In this document: piece by piece, positions 19,605 through 30,335 of the stretch | Layout: every line of letters starts with the position of its first letter | Position numbering within the stretch: the stretch's first letter is position 1 | From: Ciona intestinalis | Lineage: Eukaryota > Chordata > Ascidiacea > Phlebobranchia > Cionidae | Length of the DNA stretch: 64,000 nt | Reading direction: 5' to 3' | NCBI RefSeq assembly: GCF_000224145.3 | Contig: NC_020166.2 | Location: 6,991,632 to 7,055,631 of the forward strand | The notes under the pieces: model-generated | Told to the model about the DNA's origin: nothing | The model's input: only the letters and a program-made list of their open reading frames with translations | Database searches by the model: none | Made by a program: the position numbers and the translations under genes

Positions 19605-22600
19605 ATGGAAATAAAATATTTAATTTTGTTTTTCTTCTGTGGAAGTGCATTGTGTTGTGATATTGCCCCTGCATATTGGTGTGATACAGAAGCTATTGCA
19701 TCTCAGTGTGGGGTAAGTGCTGTCCTATATTATTTAAGTATGTATTGTTGCCCATCAGTGTGGCATAGTGGTTAGCACGTATGCCCCTATTCCCAAAATT
19801 AATGGTTCAAGGCTTGTTGCAGCCCAGACTGCAGAGCGCGATTTTTTACAGACTTCTGGTGATGCACGCCACAATTTTTTCCATGCATGCCAAATAATTA
19901 AACAAAGAAAAAAATATGTTTTAAATTAAGTAAGATTTCCTAACGTGGCTTGAAAATGTACATGCTTTGCACGCAGATTTTTAATGATAGCACGCGCGCA
20001 CGCGAAAAATAACCATCTTGCACGCGCGAGATCTCATCAGGCACTGCCATACTCTGCAGACCGGGTTGCAGCTATCATTGTAAGGATATCTTTTTTTGTA
20101 CAAGACACATCCAACACCCGTTGCTCCAACCCATTGGCTATTAATTGGTTGTCTATATTGTCAGACATACACATAAAAGCAATCATCCACAAGGTTACAA
20201 ATATATTTGTGAGCCAAACAAGTGTATAAAATTTACATATCACGTCTGTAGTTGTTGTACTTTTTTGTTGTTAATATCAAGACTTCATTTTTTCCTTTAA
20301 CATTTTCATTATATTTAAGAGTGAAAATGTTTTATTCAAATTATCAAATAAATTAATTATACCAGGTGCTCCCTGCATGTTCCGATCGTTTGTATCCCAG
20401 CTATGCCACAGAAGCTGATCCTGTTGTTGTTGGAGTCTACTTTGAATGTTTGTGCCCAGACTCAATACGATTCATTACCAATATGCTGTTTCCAACATGG
20501 GTTAAACTAAGAACAACTGGTGTAATGAAAATCATGATGGTTCCATACGGAAAAGCAACAGTATGTAATTAATTTATTTTTAGTGATGCAAAAGCAGTAA
20601 TAATGAAGATTTATCAATCTTGCAGTAAACAAAATGTCTAAATAAATTACCAAGAATAAATTAATTAGTTAAGAAGTTTAAGGATTCTTAGTTTTATTAT
20701 TTTTAAATAATGAAAATCTGCGTTTTAGTTTAAATGGTATGCTTGTTTTCATGCTAATATTGCTAATTTTTACATGGAATGTATTAATGTAACAAGAATC
20801 GGTTATTTACAGTAACAACATATTTTCAGATGAACAGACATGGTAGTGGATACAACTTCACTTGTCAGCATGGACCTCAGGAATGTGAGGGAAATATTAT
20901 TGAGGTTAATGCTGTTTCTATGTTTCATTAAATACTGTCATTTTGCTATCACCACTTTTATTTATATATGACCTTTTATATTATTTTACAAATTTATATT
21001 ATGTTTGTTTTAATCTTTGTTATCGTATTCAGAGAGAAATGAACACTATGTTAAGTAGGTTTTACTATTTTGAGGAGTATATGTGTAACAATACTTGCTT
21101 TTACAAGTATTTATTATATATTAAAACAACAACCTCAGCAATACACTAGTCAATTGGTTATCAATGTACCTACATTACACATGATTTCTGAAAGAACCTT
21201 ATTATGGTGATGTGTTTAAATGACGCATATTTCCTCCCATAGAAAATATCTGTTTCCTTTTACAGAACTGTTTACTGAACGAAACAAATTATGACGAAGC
21301 AAAATATCTTCCAGTTATTCAATGTATGGAGCGTTCCCCGCAACCTGTGGCTGCTGCAGAACAAGTAATAAAATTGTTCCTATACTTGAATGGGGATGAA
21401 TGAATAAATAAGTGAACTTGCTTCATCTGCGTGTGGCAGGAAAATGACAGTCGTTATGACACGTGCGTTCATACACCTCCTGCTTGAGTTACCATGTATA
21501 TTACTGTGTGGGTCGTTATTTTTTGGTCGGATTTTTTAGTTTTTTTTATATTGTGCGTCCATGATTATGCTTTGAAATGTTGATGGTTGTTGTATAATAC
21601 AACTTGTATTATAGGTTAATGGGTCTGAAATTCTAAGAGTCACACTAAAAATACATTTATTACTTTAATATTTAACATTGGGAAAGAATAATATTTCTTT
21701 GATCCATATAACTCATATTAGACTTATATATGTTTATCATAAATAAACACCGCCTGTTTTTTTGCATGACAAAACATTTTATGTTTATTTCAACAGTGTA
21801 TTACAAGGAGTGGTTTAAATTGGACCAATATAAATGCTTGTGCATCAAGTGTGAATGGAACTATGTTAATGCATAAAGCTGGTCTTGCAACTGCAGCTCT
21901 TAACCCATCTCTTACTTGGGTGCCTTGGATAACTATTAATGGGGTAAGCTTTTTCTACTGATGAACATTGCATTTTGGTTACTGCTTTATAGATGTAACT
22001 TACTTTATCCTCCTGTGGCCGGAAAACAACAGTTGTTAAGCATAGGTATTCGTTTCATATACCTTTGTTTATTTTTTGGGGAATTTTTCCTTTTTTTGTG
22101 TGTGTGGCTAATGATTTGGATAACCCATTAGTAATCACTGGGTTGGAATAATTGCCGTTAAGTGTCTTGTTCAAGGACACATACAGCCGCAATAGTAGAA
22201 TCGACAAGCCTTGAACCCATTACCTCTGGGTTAGAGACAGGCGTGCTAACCAACTGTGCTACGGCGCTGATTTATATTAAGGTTAAAGTGGCCAAAGTAA
22301 GCATAATGTTTGCTTCCCGTATTTAGTAGTAACTAGTGACTATACATTACAGTATATTTCAAGGTTAATTTATACACAATTTTTAATTTAAACAACCTTG
22401 TACTGGAGCTTTTGTCTCTACTGACTTGAAGTAGGAATGTATATTGATGTGTCATATTATTTTGTGAACTTTTTATACACCTATTGTAGAAATGTAAATT
22501 TATATAGATTCACACTGATCATATTCAGTCTTCTGCTATTACTGACCTGCTGACACTGGTGTGCGAAACATACAAGGTGCGTTTGTGGAAAATTACTTTG

Positions 22601-23172
22601 TATTTTTATTATTCATTATACCTATACAAATTTTACTGTAGTTCAGTTATGTCTATAGCTTCTACCTTCCTAATTTTTTATTAATATTACACTACTAGTA
22701 CTATACAAGGGTTAAACGCCAGTGATCTTGGGTTTCAGGGCCGACTGAAATGTCTTGACTCACGGTGTATATGGAGTGTTAAACACTATAAAGGATGTTT
22801 ACAGTACCTTCTAGCTACTACTAATTTTTCAAGGATATATCATGGAACAGTTTTTTATTTATTATGATATAAATTTTACATGGCCCTATTTTAATTAAAC
22901 AGTAGCAATAGCAAGGCAGAAGTTTCAGTAACAAAATAAACAAGGCTTAATCTAGACGTTAGTAGCTTCAACTTCACTAGTTTCTTAAACCTAATTTAAA
23001 TAAAATTTTCTAATTCTTGTTAAAATTATACTTATAAGGTCTTTTTTTAACCAATATATTTCATATTTAGGGGGAAAAACCTAGGTCATGTCAGCACACT
23101 AAACATGGTATTGGTGCTTATGCGCGTAGACAAAGATTCTCAAATAAGCTATATTTCCGATCACGTGGATAA
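19605..23172 (+). CDS. IFI30: GILT-like lysosomal thiol reductase
   Basis: Seven exons join in phase (19605-19712, 20366-20560, 20830-20904, 21266-21364, 21797-21943, 22508-22576, 23071-23172) to give 264 residues, close to the family length. GILT reduces protein disulfides in endo-lysosomes; in vertebrates this aids MHC class II antigen processing. Seen here are a signal peptide (MEIKYLILFFFCGSALCC), a short saposin A-like segment (PAYWC...ASQCG...PAC), the thioredoxin-fold strand VGVYFECLCPDS, FPTWVK, VPYGKAT, the GILT signature CQHGPQECEGN, and VPWITINGIHTDHIQSS. The usual CXXC active site reads CPDS, that is CXXS, which occurs in many invertebrate GILT proteins and may weaken reductase activity. 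The last exon adds a basic, Arg-rich tail. SINE pieces sit in introns 1, 4 and 5. Confidence 0.93.
19750..19831 (+). repeat. tRNA-derived SINE head
   Basis: TGGCATAGTGGTTAGCACG (A box) and GGTTCAAGGCT (B box) are spaced as in a tRNA-type pol III promoter. It lies in GILT-like intron 1. No full cloverleaf was made, so it is not called a tRNA. Confidence 0.8.
21398..21530 (-). repeat. SINE tail fragment
   Basis: Read on the minus strand it gives the family tail: a CACAGTAATATACATGGTAA-type start, then CAGGAGGTGTATGAACGC and CATAACGACTGTCATTTTCC. GILT-like intron 4. Confidence 0.7.
21994..22272 (-). repeat. Full tRNA-derived SINE (head plus tail)
   Basis: On the minus strand the A box (TAGCACAGTTGGTTAGCACG) and B box (GGGTTCAAGGCTTG) are followed by GTCCTTGAACAAGACACTTA and the diverged tail ending GTTGTTTTCCGGCCACAGG. 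It ties the separate head and tail fragments of this window into one family. GILT-like intron 5. Confidence 0.82.
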
Positions 23173-23592
23173 CTATATTGACCAACTAAGGTTTCGATTG
23201 AAAGGGAAGCCTATTTCTTAACTTACTGTATGCAGATTTTTTAAGATTTTTGGTTCTTCGTTATAATTTCTTAATATTTCTAACAATCTGCTGTATTCAA
23301 TTTCACTGGTTTATTTGTACATTAGATTTTTGATTGATTTTTATTGTAGAGTGTAAACAATGATGCTATTGTTTTTAGCTGATTCTCGTGCTTGATTCTT
23401 CTTTAACATTAGAGTACAACTTTAACTGGCGACTATTAAGTTCAAAATTATTGAATTTAAATAAAATGCAACATAAAAAATTTGACAGTTTCTTTCAGAA
23501 AACAAACAGTTTGAAAAACTAGTTTCAAAACAACCTAAAAAGTGTCCTTCGTTGCCTAAAAATCGCGCATTTAACCAGTTTTTTGTAGCTTT
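23173..23592. other. Convergent intergenic space, GILT-like and LSM6
   Basis: The 420 bases between the two stop codons must hold both 3' UTRs; AATAAA-like hexamers occur on both strands. Nothing else seen. Confidence 0.6.
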
Positions 23593-24198
23593 TCATCCCA
23601 CAAGACCTTTTCTTTTCTGTGTGCTGATGTAGAACACATTGTTGCCTCTGATAAATGCATCTCCGTACTTGTTCTTTAACTGACCATTCACATATTCTTC
23701 TGTTTGTTCAAGAGCTATGTTCATGTAGCCATCCAAGCACGCAAGAACACCTGAGACAAAGATTACTGGTAAGTTGTGTTGTTCGAATATTTACAACATG
23801 GTATACTTAGACAAATGCTGAAAATTGTAAATATTTGAATAATTTTGCAATCCTTATAACTTATTTTATGGTGTTTTAAAAAACGAATTTTTCCATTTCA
23901 GATTCTTGATATTAGTTAATAACTACAAATAATGTAAAAAATAATATTTAACAATTATTTTTAACTTTAAATCCTGTCCCAATTAATACACGCACTGCTG
24001 GACTGCTTTTAATTTTTTGCCTTGGTCAAAATTTATTTTAAATTGACAAATACACCAATGCTGTTTTACCACAGCAATCCCTAAAAATTAAAAAACCTCT
24101 GTTTTACCTCTGTAATCAACCCCAGAGTTGAGTTTGACGACAACAGGTCGTCCAATGATTTGTTTCAAGAACTCACTTGGTGTCTGTTTCCTACTCAT
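23593..24198 (-). CDS. LSM6: U6 snRNA-associated Sm-like protein LSm6
   Basis: Two exons, 24198-24108 and 23750-23593, join as AGA G|GT to give 82 residues. LSm6 is a subunit of the LSm2-8 ring that binds the U6 snRNA 3' end in splicing and of the LSm1-7 ring that promotes decapping in cytoplasmic mRNA decay. The Sm1 motif (VVVKLNSGVDYRGVLACLDG) and Sm2 region (GDAFIRGNNVFYIST) are nearly identical to human LSM6. The C terminus, QKRKGLVG, differs slightly from vertebrates. The start fits MSRKQTPSEFLKQIIGRPV. The 3' end faces the GILT-like gene; PGAM5 ends 671 bp upstream on the same strand, too far for a tight tunicate-type operon. Confidence 0.97.
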
Positions 24199-24869
24199 GG
24201 TGCGCTAATTATAAAATCAACCTTAAATTATGGAAAAAAATGTTTTTTGAGGAAACGTATGTGCTAGGTTAAACACATAGTGCAAATGCAATTTGTATTT
24301 AAAACATTTTTTTTCAAGATTAGTTACAGAAATATTATGTCACTTTAGGGGTTTTCGGCATTTTCACAATAAATACACAAAATCTGGCCTTGCTTATATA
24401 AAGTATACATAGCAATATAAAAGCAAATGTAAATTTCGTTTCGGTAGTAATTGCACTTATAGGTTTAAACTGGCATAAAACCTAATATGAAACAATACTA
24501 ATGAAGTTTTATGCTGCTCATGAGTAAAATGGCAAGCATAAAATATGAACCGGTTAAAAATTAAAATTTGGGGTGAAATACTGTTGGTGTGGCTATACGA
24601 AAACAGAAATAAACAATAAGGATACATACTGCAAATTTCTAATTGTTTTTATGGCATGATAATGTATCAGCATGTAGATAAATATCACTTTAAAGTTTCA
24701 CTTTTAGAACTTCAGCCTCAAGTTAGGGAAAAAAGTGCAAATTTAAAAAAAAAATACTAAATCAGGTTATAATTGCAGCAGACGAATAGAGCATTAAGAG
24801 ATGGTTGTAATTCACTGCATTTCTGCATATATCATACATGGTCAAATATTGTTTATTGTGTTTCCAACA
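24199..24869. other. Space between PGAM5 and LSM6
   Basis: Contains the LSM6 promoter/5' UTR and PGAM5 3' UTR. AT-rich; no exon or repeat recognised. Confidence 0.55.
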
Positions 24870-25724
24870 TTACTCAATTGAGAGTTTATCTTGAGGAATA
24901 TACCCAGCTTCCCCCAAGCATTGCAGGGTCACATGACCATCAGGAAATACGGTTAAACAGGTCATGCTTCCATGTTTCAACGACATTCGCAGCCATGCCT
25001 CTGGTGGTAGCTGAAGTGCTCTACATACAATGTACCGGATAACATTTGCATGGCAGACTACAACCTCATGAGAATCATTCTTCTGCGATATGTCAGCTCT
25101 GTGAACATATTTCCTAAATCCTGCCTCAATACGTGGTTGATCTGTGTGCACGCTCACTTCTGACCTCCAGTAGCGGAATGGTGGCTCCGGAGAAATTGGA
25201 CTTCCCTCCCGGAGTAAATCTGTTCTTTCAACATCTTCTTGGTTCAATTGCATCCGGATCAACTCACTTGTTTCGATTGCTCGTGTCATCGATGACTCGA
25301 CAAAACGATCAAAATCAATTCCAATTTCACGGAGTCGAATCCCTGTGTAAACTGCTTGCTCTTGGCCCAATGTTGTCAACTTCCTATATTCATCATCCTT
25401 GTATTCTGTGTGATATTGACCATGCCTTATGAATATCAACCTCCTTGTAGCAGTTGGTGTATACTCTTTCAACAGCTCCATATATTCTTCCGAATTCACT
25501 TCAACTTCATTCAATTTAGATGGAGGAATGAGTTTTATAGGTTCTCTCTTGTCCCAGTTGCTATCCCATTTTAAATGCTGGGCAGTTGATATTGTAGCAG
25601 CATTGACAAGCGTTTGTATGCGAGGAAATGTAAACTTCTGTTGTTTATTTTGACTAACACCATACACAGCACAGCCTGCAATGCCTGACGAGACAATTAA
25701 TTTAAATGCCCTAGACATTTTCAC
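24870..25724 (-). CDS. PGAM5: Mitochondrial Ser/Thr phosphatase PGAM5
   Basis: A single open exon of 284 codons (a second in-frame ATG follows two codons later). PGAM5 is a phosphoglycerate-mutase-fold enzyme that acts as a protein Ser/Thr/His phosphatase at mitochondrial membranes in mitophagy, KEAP1/NRF2 and cell-death signalling. The N terminus has a hydrophobic segment (KLIVSSGIAGCAVYGVS, about residues 8-24). The WDSNWDKREP multimerisation motif (53-62) follows, then the catalytic RHG of IFIRHGQYH (100-102), SSMTRAIET, TDLLREGSPISPEPP, the second catalytic His in VVVCHANVIRYIVCRALQLP, and a C-terminal LGEAGYIPQDKLS. All key residues are present. It has no introns in the coding region; ATTGTTATAG just upstream could be a 5'-UTR or trans-splice acceptor. 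Confidence 0.95.
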   Translation of the reverse strand: MKMSRAFKLIVSSGIAGCAVYGVSQNKQQKFTFPRIQTLVNAATISTAQHLKWDSNWDKREPIKLIPPSKLNEVEVNSEEYMELLKEYTPTATRRLIFIRHGQYHTEYKDDEYRKLTTLGQEQAVYTGIRLREIGIDFDRFVESSMTRAIETSELIRMQLNQEDVERTDLLREGSPISPEPPFRYWRSEVSVHTDQPRIEAGFRKYVHRADISQKNDSHEVVVCHANVIRYIVCRALQLPPEAWLRMSLKHGSMTCLTVFPDGHVTLQCLGEAGYIPQDKLSIE

Positions 25725-26406
25725 GAGAACTATAACAATTAAACCTGCAAAACAATGTTTAACAAATTTTATAAGCTTGAATAAATAGGCATGATGTGAA
25801 AAATTGACTTCAGGATCAAATGCAATACATTCCAGTCTATATTTCCATTATTTCGACTGAAAAATGTACAAAAACTGCACCAACATGAACACCATATTTG
25901 CACATCCCAACAATTATAAACATTTACAAACAGTAAAGCGTAATAAATACATATATTTGTGTTTAAGTACCGGTAAATTACACTCACTAATCACATATAC
26001 ACCACTTCAATTACCAACGCACTAATCAGTAACAAACAATTACTGGCATGGGTATATGTAACTATCCTGTTGCCACCAAAATTACAAATAATTCACACCT
26101 TGATCAAAACAATTCCCATCTATTTCACTAATAACAGTATGATAAATTAACAATACAAGCAATGGGGATTTATCATACAACAGTTTCACAAGCAATAGAT
26201 CATTGGGTCAAAAAAAGGGTCAACTAAAGTCTTTCCAGTAAACATTTAGCTTACATAGAACAACAAAAACTACAATTTATAATTAACTACTAACTGGAAT
26301 ATATAAATGTTTAAATACTGACTGCAAATAGAAGTATAGCATGTTAGTGTCAATAGAATGTGCTTCAGTATATATTTGTAACAAATGCAAACAGAAGTTA
26401 CTACTT
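25725..26406. other. Space between the first RMDN gene and PGAM5
   Basis: AT-rich; must hold the PGAM5 promoter and the RMDN 3' UTR. No exon or repeat recognised. Confidence 0.5.
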
Positions 26407-27303
26407 TCACTTTCCAAGAAGGGATTTTAACAAAACTTCTGCCTCAACTTTGGCGTTTTCATCTTCAGTGTTCAATATTGGATAATGGAGTACCCGATCT
26501 AGGAACAACATGGCCCTCTTGTGGTCGTTCATTTTTATGTAAGTTTTTCCAAGCATGAGTAAGTTGACGCTGTAGAAGTTTGGGTCCACTCTTTCAGCTT
26601 GCATGAAGTAGTCAGCTGCTTCTTTATAGGTGGAAGAAGGTGGGGTGCCAAAAATGACCGCAGCCATTTTGTGTTGCCACCATGGCATGTCAGCAAAGGC
26701 AAAACACCACATTCCGAGGCAATGTAATGTGGTTGCATCACTTGGGTTCAGTTCAGTAGCACGTTCAAGGTGGTCACGAATTAGAAATGCATTCGAGATC
26801 TTTACTTTGGTACCTTCATAATCTCCAACGTCGCCAATGGTTATAGCGTACCATTTATGAGCTGCAAAGTCACTTTCGTCAACATCCAGAGCTTCTTTGG
26901 AAGCGTTAAACGCCTCGTAGATAAGTTCTTTTTTTTCATTGTCCGTGACATCTTCGCCTTTTAAAGCAAGATCTCTTGCAGCACGTGCCAACCTCCACAG
27001 AATGCTACAGTTTTTTACGTTTTTCTGCTTTTTCAAGTAATCGTACAGCTCCCTGTATTGCCCACCCATGTTATACAACTTATCTGCTTCTTCAATGACA
27101 TGTTTGTCCTTTTGTTTATTCTCTTTTGCAAATATCTCAATACGTTTTTGATGAATTGTAAAAGCAAACGCACTGGCTGCGGACACGGCTAAAGCAAATT
27201 TTCGACCCAAGCCACGTTTTTGTTTTGCCAGCGACCTTGTTGCGACTAAGGAGGTAGTTCTTAAGGCTAACGACCGAATAATCCCAAACAATGTTGTCGA
27301 CAT
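26407..27303 (-). CDS. RMDN1: Regulator of microtubule dynamics (RMDN/FAM82) protein
   Basis: A single exon of about 298 codons from the ATG at 27303; the frame is open for 30 codons further, but MSTTLFGII fits a start directly after CCCAAG. RMDN proteins are TPR-fold proteins at mitochondria, ER contacts or spindle. The N terminus is basic with a hydrophobic patch (KFALAVSAASAFAFTIHQ), fitting a mitochondrial presequence or membrane anchor. TPR-like helices follow, with family blocks LWRLARAARDLA, HKWYAITIGDVGDYEGTKVK, ELNPSDATTLHCLGMWCFAF, FGTPPSSTYKEA and VDPNFYSVNLLMLGKTYIK. Length matches human RMDN1 (about 314). The absence of introns and the paralogue next door suggest retroposition followed by tandem duplication. 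Assignment to RMDN1 rather than RMDN2/3 is tentative. Confidence 0.9.
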   Translation of the reverse strand: MSTTLFGIIRSLALRTTSLVATRSLAKQKRGLGRKFALAVSAASAFAFTIHQKRIEIFAKENKQKDKHVIEEADKLYNMGGQYRELYDYLKKQKNVKNCSILWRLARAARDLALKGEDVTDNEKKELIYEAFNASKEALDVDESDFAAHKWYAITIGDVGDYEGTKVKISNAFLIRDHLERATELNPSDATTLHCLGMWCFAFADMPWWQHKMAAVIFGTPPSSTYKEAADYFMQAERVDPNFYSVNLLMLGKTYIKMNDHKRAMLFLDRVLHYPILNTEDENAKVEAEVLLKSLLGK

Positions 27304-27374
27304 CTTGGGTAAATTTAAGCTAAATTCTTCACAATTAACGGCAGTAGAACCAATCCAATTCACGTTGATTATGT

Positions 27375-27824
27375 CAAAGCTACATACATACAACCAGTTG
27401 TCGTTTTCGCGCGCTCTCTTTTTTAGATTTTCGCCGGATAGTATTTTATGACTTTCTCAGAAAACGTACATCTGCTTAATATATAAACACGTTTTATTAA
27501 ATTGTCAGGTAAAAGATAACAATGTGTATTAATTGTTCTAATTTACGATGTCCATGAAAGCACTCCGGTGTCTATTATTCTTAATACTGGGGGTTCCCAC
27601 AAAGCTACATACATACCACCAGTTGTCGTTTTCGCGCGCTCTCTTTTTTAGATTTTCGCCGGATAGTATTTTATGACTTTCTCAGAAAACGTACATCTGC
27701 TTAATATATAAACACGTTTTATTAAATTGTCAGGTAAAAGATAACAATGTGTATTAATTGTTCTAATTTACGATGTCCATGAAAGCACTCCGGTGTCTAT
27801 TATTCTTAATACTGGGGTTTCCCA
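27375..27824. repeat. 225-bp tandem duplication, two near-identical copies
   Basis: 27375-27599 and 27600-27824 match except for about two or three bases (TACAACC/TACCACC; GGGGGTT/GGGGTTT). The unit begins CAAAGCTACATACATAC, includes TTTTCGCGCGCTCTC and ends in TACTGGGG. It lies directly upstream of the RMDN1-like start, so it doubles the likely promoter. No gap adjoins it, so it may be real and very recent. Confidence 0.93.
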
Positions 27825-28231
27825 GACTAAATATTCCGCTTTCGAACTTAATTAACGCGAGTCAACGTATACTATTTTATTAAAATCAATAATCATGCCA
27901 CTTGTTTGCAGGTGTCTTTAATGTTAAACACTCGCCTAATCAATTCCCCCTTTATTGTTTTTTGTCTGGTTTATTTAGGTTTGTTATATTTTAATATATA
28001 CAAAATCCGTATACATGAAAAGTGCGTATAATAAAAACACACTTTAGCAGAACGATTCAGGAAATGACATAAAAAACCGTTATACAACAAAAACGATCTA
28101 GAAATAATACATCAATCTATCAGGTAACAATACTAAACGACTAATAGTTATGTAAAATCATGCATATAAACCACAAGTGCAAGAGAATATAATTGTGGAA
28201 TATTAATTATTGTAAACTATTAAAATATAGT
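27825..28231. other. Space between the two RMDN paralogues
   Basis: AT-rich 3' flank of the second paralogue and upstream flank of the first; nothing else recognised. Confidence 0.5.
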
Positions 28232-28921
28232 TCAGTATGATTTCAACTGCTCCTTGCAGTATTTAACAACTTCTTTATCTTCCTCATTCATAACATTGTA
28301 GCTCAGTGTTTCTTGATAGTAGAACTTTGCTTTAACACGATCATTCAAACTTTGATAGGTTTTTGCCAGCATCTTCAGGTTGACGCTGTAGAATTTGGGT
28401 TTGGTCTCTTCAGCTTGTTTAAAGTAATTAAGAGCTTCTACAAAGGTTGGCCATTGAGATGGTGATAAGTATTGTGCTACTATTTTCCGAGCCATCAGAT
28501 CCAAATCAGCATATTCGAAACACCACAAACCAAGATGGTGCAACGCCAATGCATCGTTTGGGTTGATGGCTAAGGCTTGTTGTAGGTGTTTGCGAACCAT
28601 AAGCATGTTTGAGGCTTTTGCTTTTATCCCATCATAGTCTCCAATATCATTTGTGGTGATCGCAAACCATTTATTAGCTTCAGAGTTATTTTCATCAAGA
28701 CCTAAAGCTTCTTTAGCATAGTTTAACGCCTCCTCTATCAGTTCTTTCCTTTTTTCTTTTTCGTGAATTACTTTGACTGCAAAATCTCTGGTAGCTTGAG
28801 CCAACCTCGACAGTATGTTGCAGTTTTGTGAAGTTTTATGTTTTTTCAGATATTCATACACCTCCCTGTATTGTCCTTTGTTGTATAATCTATCAGCCTC
28901 TTCAATGATATGATCTACCAT
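28232..28921 (-). CDS. RMDN-like TPR protein, shorter tandem paralogue
   Basis: A single exon of 229 codons, clearly homologous to the neighbouring RMDN gene: IIEEADRLYNKGQYREVYEY, LSRLAQATRDFAVK, ANKWFAITTNDIGDYDGIKA, NPNDALALHHLGLWCFEYA and KFYSVNLKMLAKTYQSLND. It starts at the first family block (MVDHIIEEAD) and lacks the N-terminal basic/hydrophobic segment, so it is probably cytosolic rather than membrane-anchored. The FGTPPSSTY block of the neighbour is changed to YLSPSQWPTF. The two proteins have diverged strongly, so this duplication is old, unlike the 225-bp repeat between them. Poly(A) and promoter elements are not resolved. Confidence 0.88.
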   Translation of the reverse strand: MVDHIIEEADRLYNKGQYREVYEYLKKHKTSQNCNILSRLAQATRDFAVKVIHEKEKRKELIEEALNYAKEALGLDENNSEANKWFAITTNDIGDYDGIKAKASNMLMVRKHLQQALAINPNDALALHHLGLWCFEYADLDLMARKIVAQYLSPSQWPTFVEALNYFKQAEETKPKFYSVNLKMLAKTYQSLNDRVKAKFYYQETLSYNVMNEEDKEVVKYCKEQLKSY

Positions 28922-30335
28922 GTTTTTATTTTAACTGAGAACAACCAAACTTTTAAAAGTATTGAAGCGAATTTTCAACTAAATCAAATTATCTGCTCTC
29001 CCAGTTTATATATATACGTAATACGTATCTCAGTTTTTCACGTGGACTTCTTCCCTCCTCTCATACTGAAATTCTCTCGTTTGATAAATATGAAAAAATG
29101 ATTTGTGAAAAAAAAGAAATCGAGAAAGAATGTTAGAAGAATGTGGTATGCCGCTTTTCAGAGATGGCTAGTCGTCAAAAGAAATCTCTGAGTGGCATTC
29201 AGTGTCTCTAGAGCTAGACCACTCGCACAGTTCGGTGGCCGATGGATTGGGCAGTCAAGAATACATGGCCTGCAAAAAAATAATCACCCACAAAGCAACA
29301 AACTATAGGCAACTCGTAAGCTGGCGCGAGGTGTATGAACACCGACTATTGTTTTCGGCCATGCGAGGATTAAGCAAGTTCATTCATCTTGAACAGCTGC
29401 TCCGCACTTGCATCCCGGTAAGAAATCCAGTCCCCGTTTCTACATATCCAAACGAAACCGTTCGGCGCAGGCGATGTTTGCCCACACAGATCGTGCGAGC
29501 GGTGGCCGACGTCGGCTACGTAGTCGGTAAGTTTAGAAATGTTGTTTCAGCTCTTCGCTCCGCATATGGTAAATATTTTGACATACGTTAAAAGTTTTGC
29601 TAAAGATAAATGGCCGGTGTAACTCTTTAACAGTAGAACGGTTATGGTCAGAGTCCGACTCTGGTTATGGTTACCTGATGCCCAAGTTGTCGATATTTAG
29701 CGGTTGAATTACGGATGTATCAAACTGTGCGGCGTAATGAGAAAACTTCCTATCTTAAATATATCTATCTAGCATCTTCCTGTTTTATGATGCAGATTAC
29801 TTTAAATATATATAACAAATAAATTGTTGCCTAATCAATTAGCGTCTTAAAAAACGAAATATGCATCGCAGTTCGCAGACGTTAAGTTGCGCACGGCTAA
29901 AATGCGCACATATACATAATGTAACCAGAGATATAACCCATTAACTTTAATCTTTTTGTAGTTTATAAAAAATCTCATGTTAAAGAAAACTTTATTGGGG
30001 CCAGCGAGTTTTACCTTGTTATTGCCTCTAAACTACGCTCTCTTGTGTGTCTATTATACTTTAGGTAGGGGAATCCCAGTAGGGGGAGATTATATTCTAA
30101 AACGTGTACGAAATAAGAAAAGTGGAAACTCTTGATCAAAGGCTAGACAGTTCACCGTATGTTGCTAATTTCCCTGCTGCATTTCATTTAAAATAATATT
30201 GAAATGAAATAGAAAGTTTTGTTCTTATTTCGTTTTTTTCTCGGTTACTGTTGGGTTCATGGGTTGTATAAGAAATGTGTCTTTAATTAACTACATAAAA
30301 CAGGGTATTTTAATTTGTTTTTTTTTTATGTTAGG
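28922..30335. other. Intergenic, RMDN paralogue to N6AMT1
   Basis: Includes a SINE tail at 29.27 kb and a relatively GC-rich stretch around 29.2-29.55 kb that may be the N6AMT1 promoter. A 129-codon ORF there crosses the SINE and is not accepted as a gene. Confidence 0.5.
29266..29345 (+). repeat. SINE tail fragment
   Basis: AATAATCACCCACAAAGCAA, then AACTCGTAAGCTGGCGCGAG and GTGTATGAAC match the tail seen at 35.1 kb and, reversed, at 61.1 kb. Confidence 0.7.

Noticed and set aside
19750-19831. tRNA gene
   Set aside because: A and B boxes are present but no complete acceptor or anticodon stem could be paired; it is a SINE head.
29202-29591. 129-codon plus-strand ORF
   Set aside because: It reads through a SINE tail, lacks similarity to any family and has no splice or codon support; probably chance in a GC-richer promoter region.
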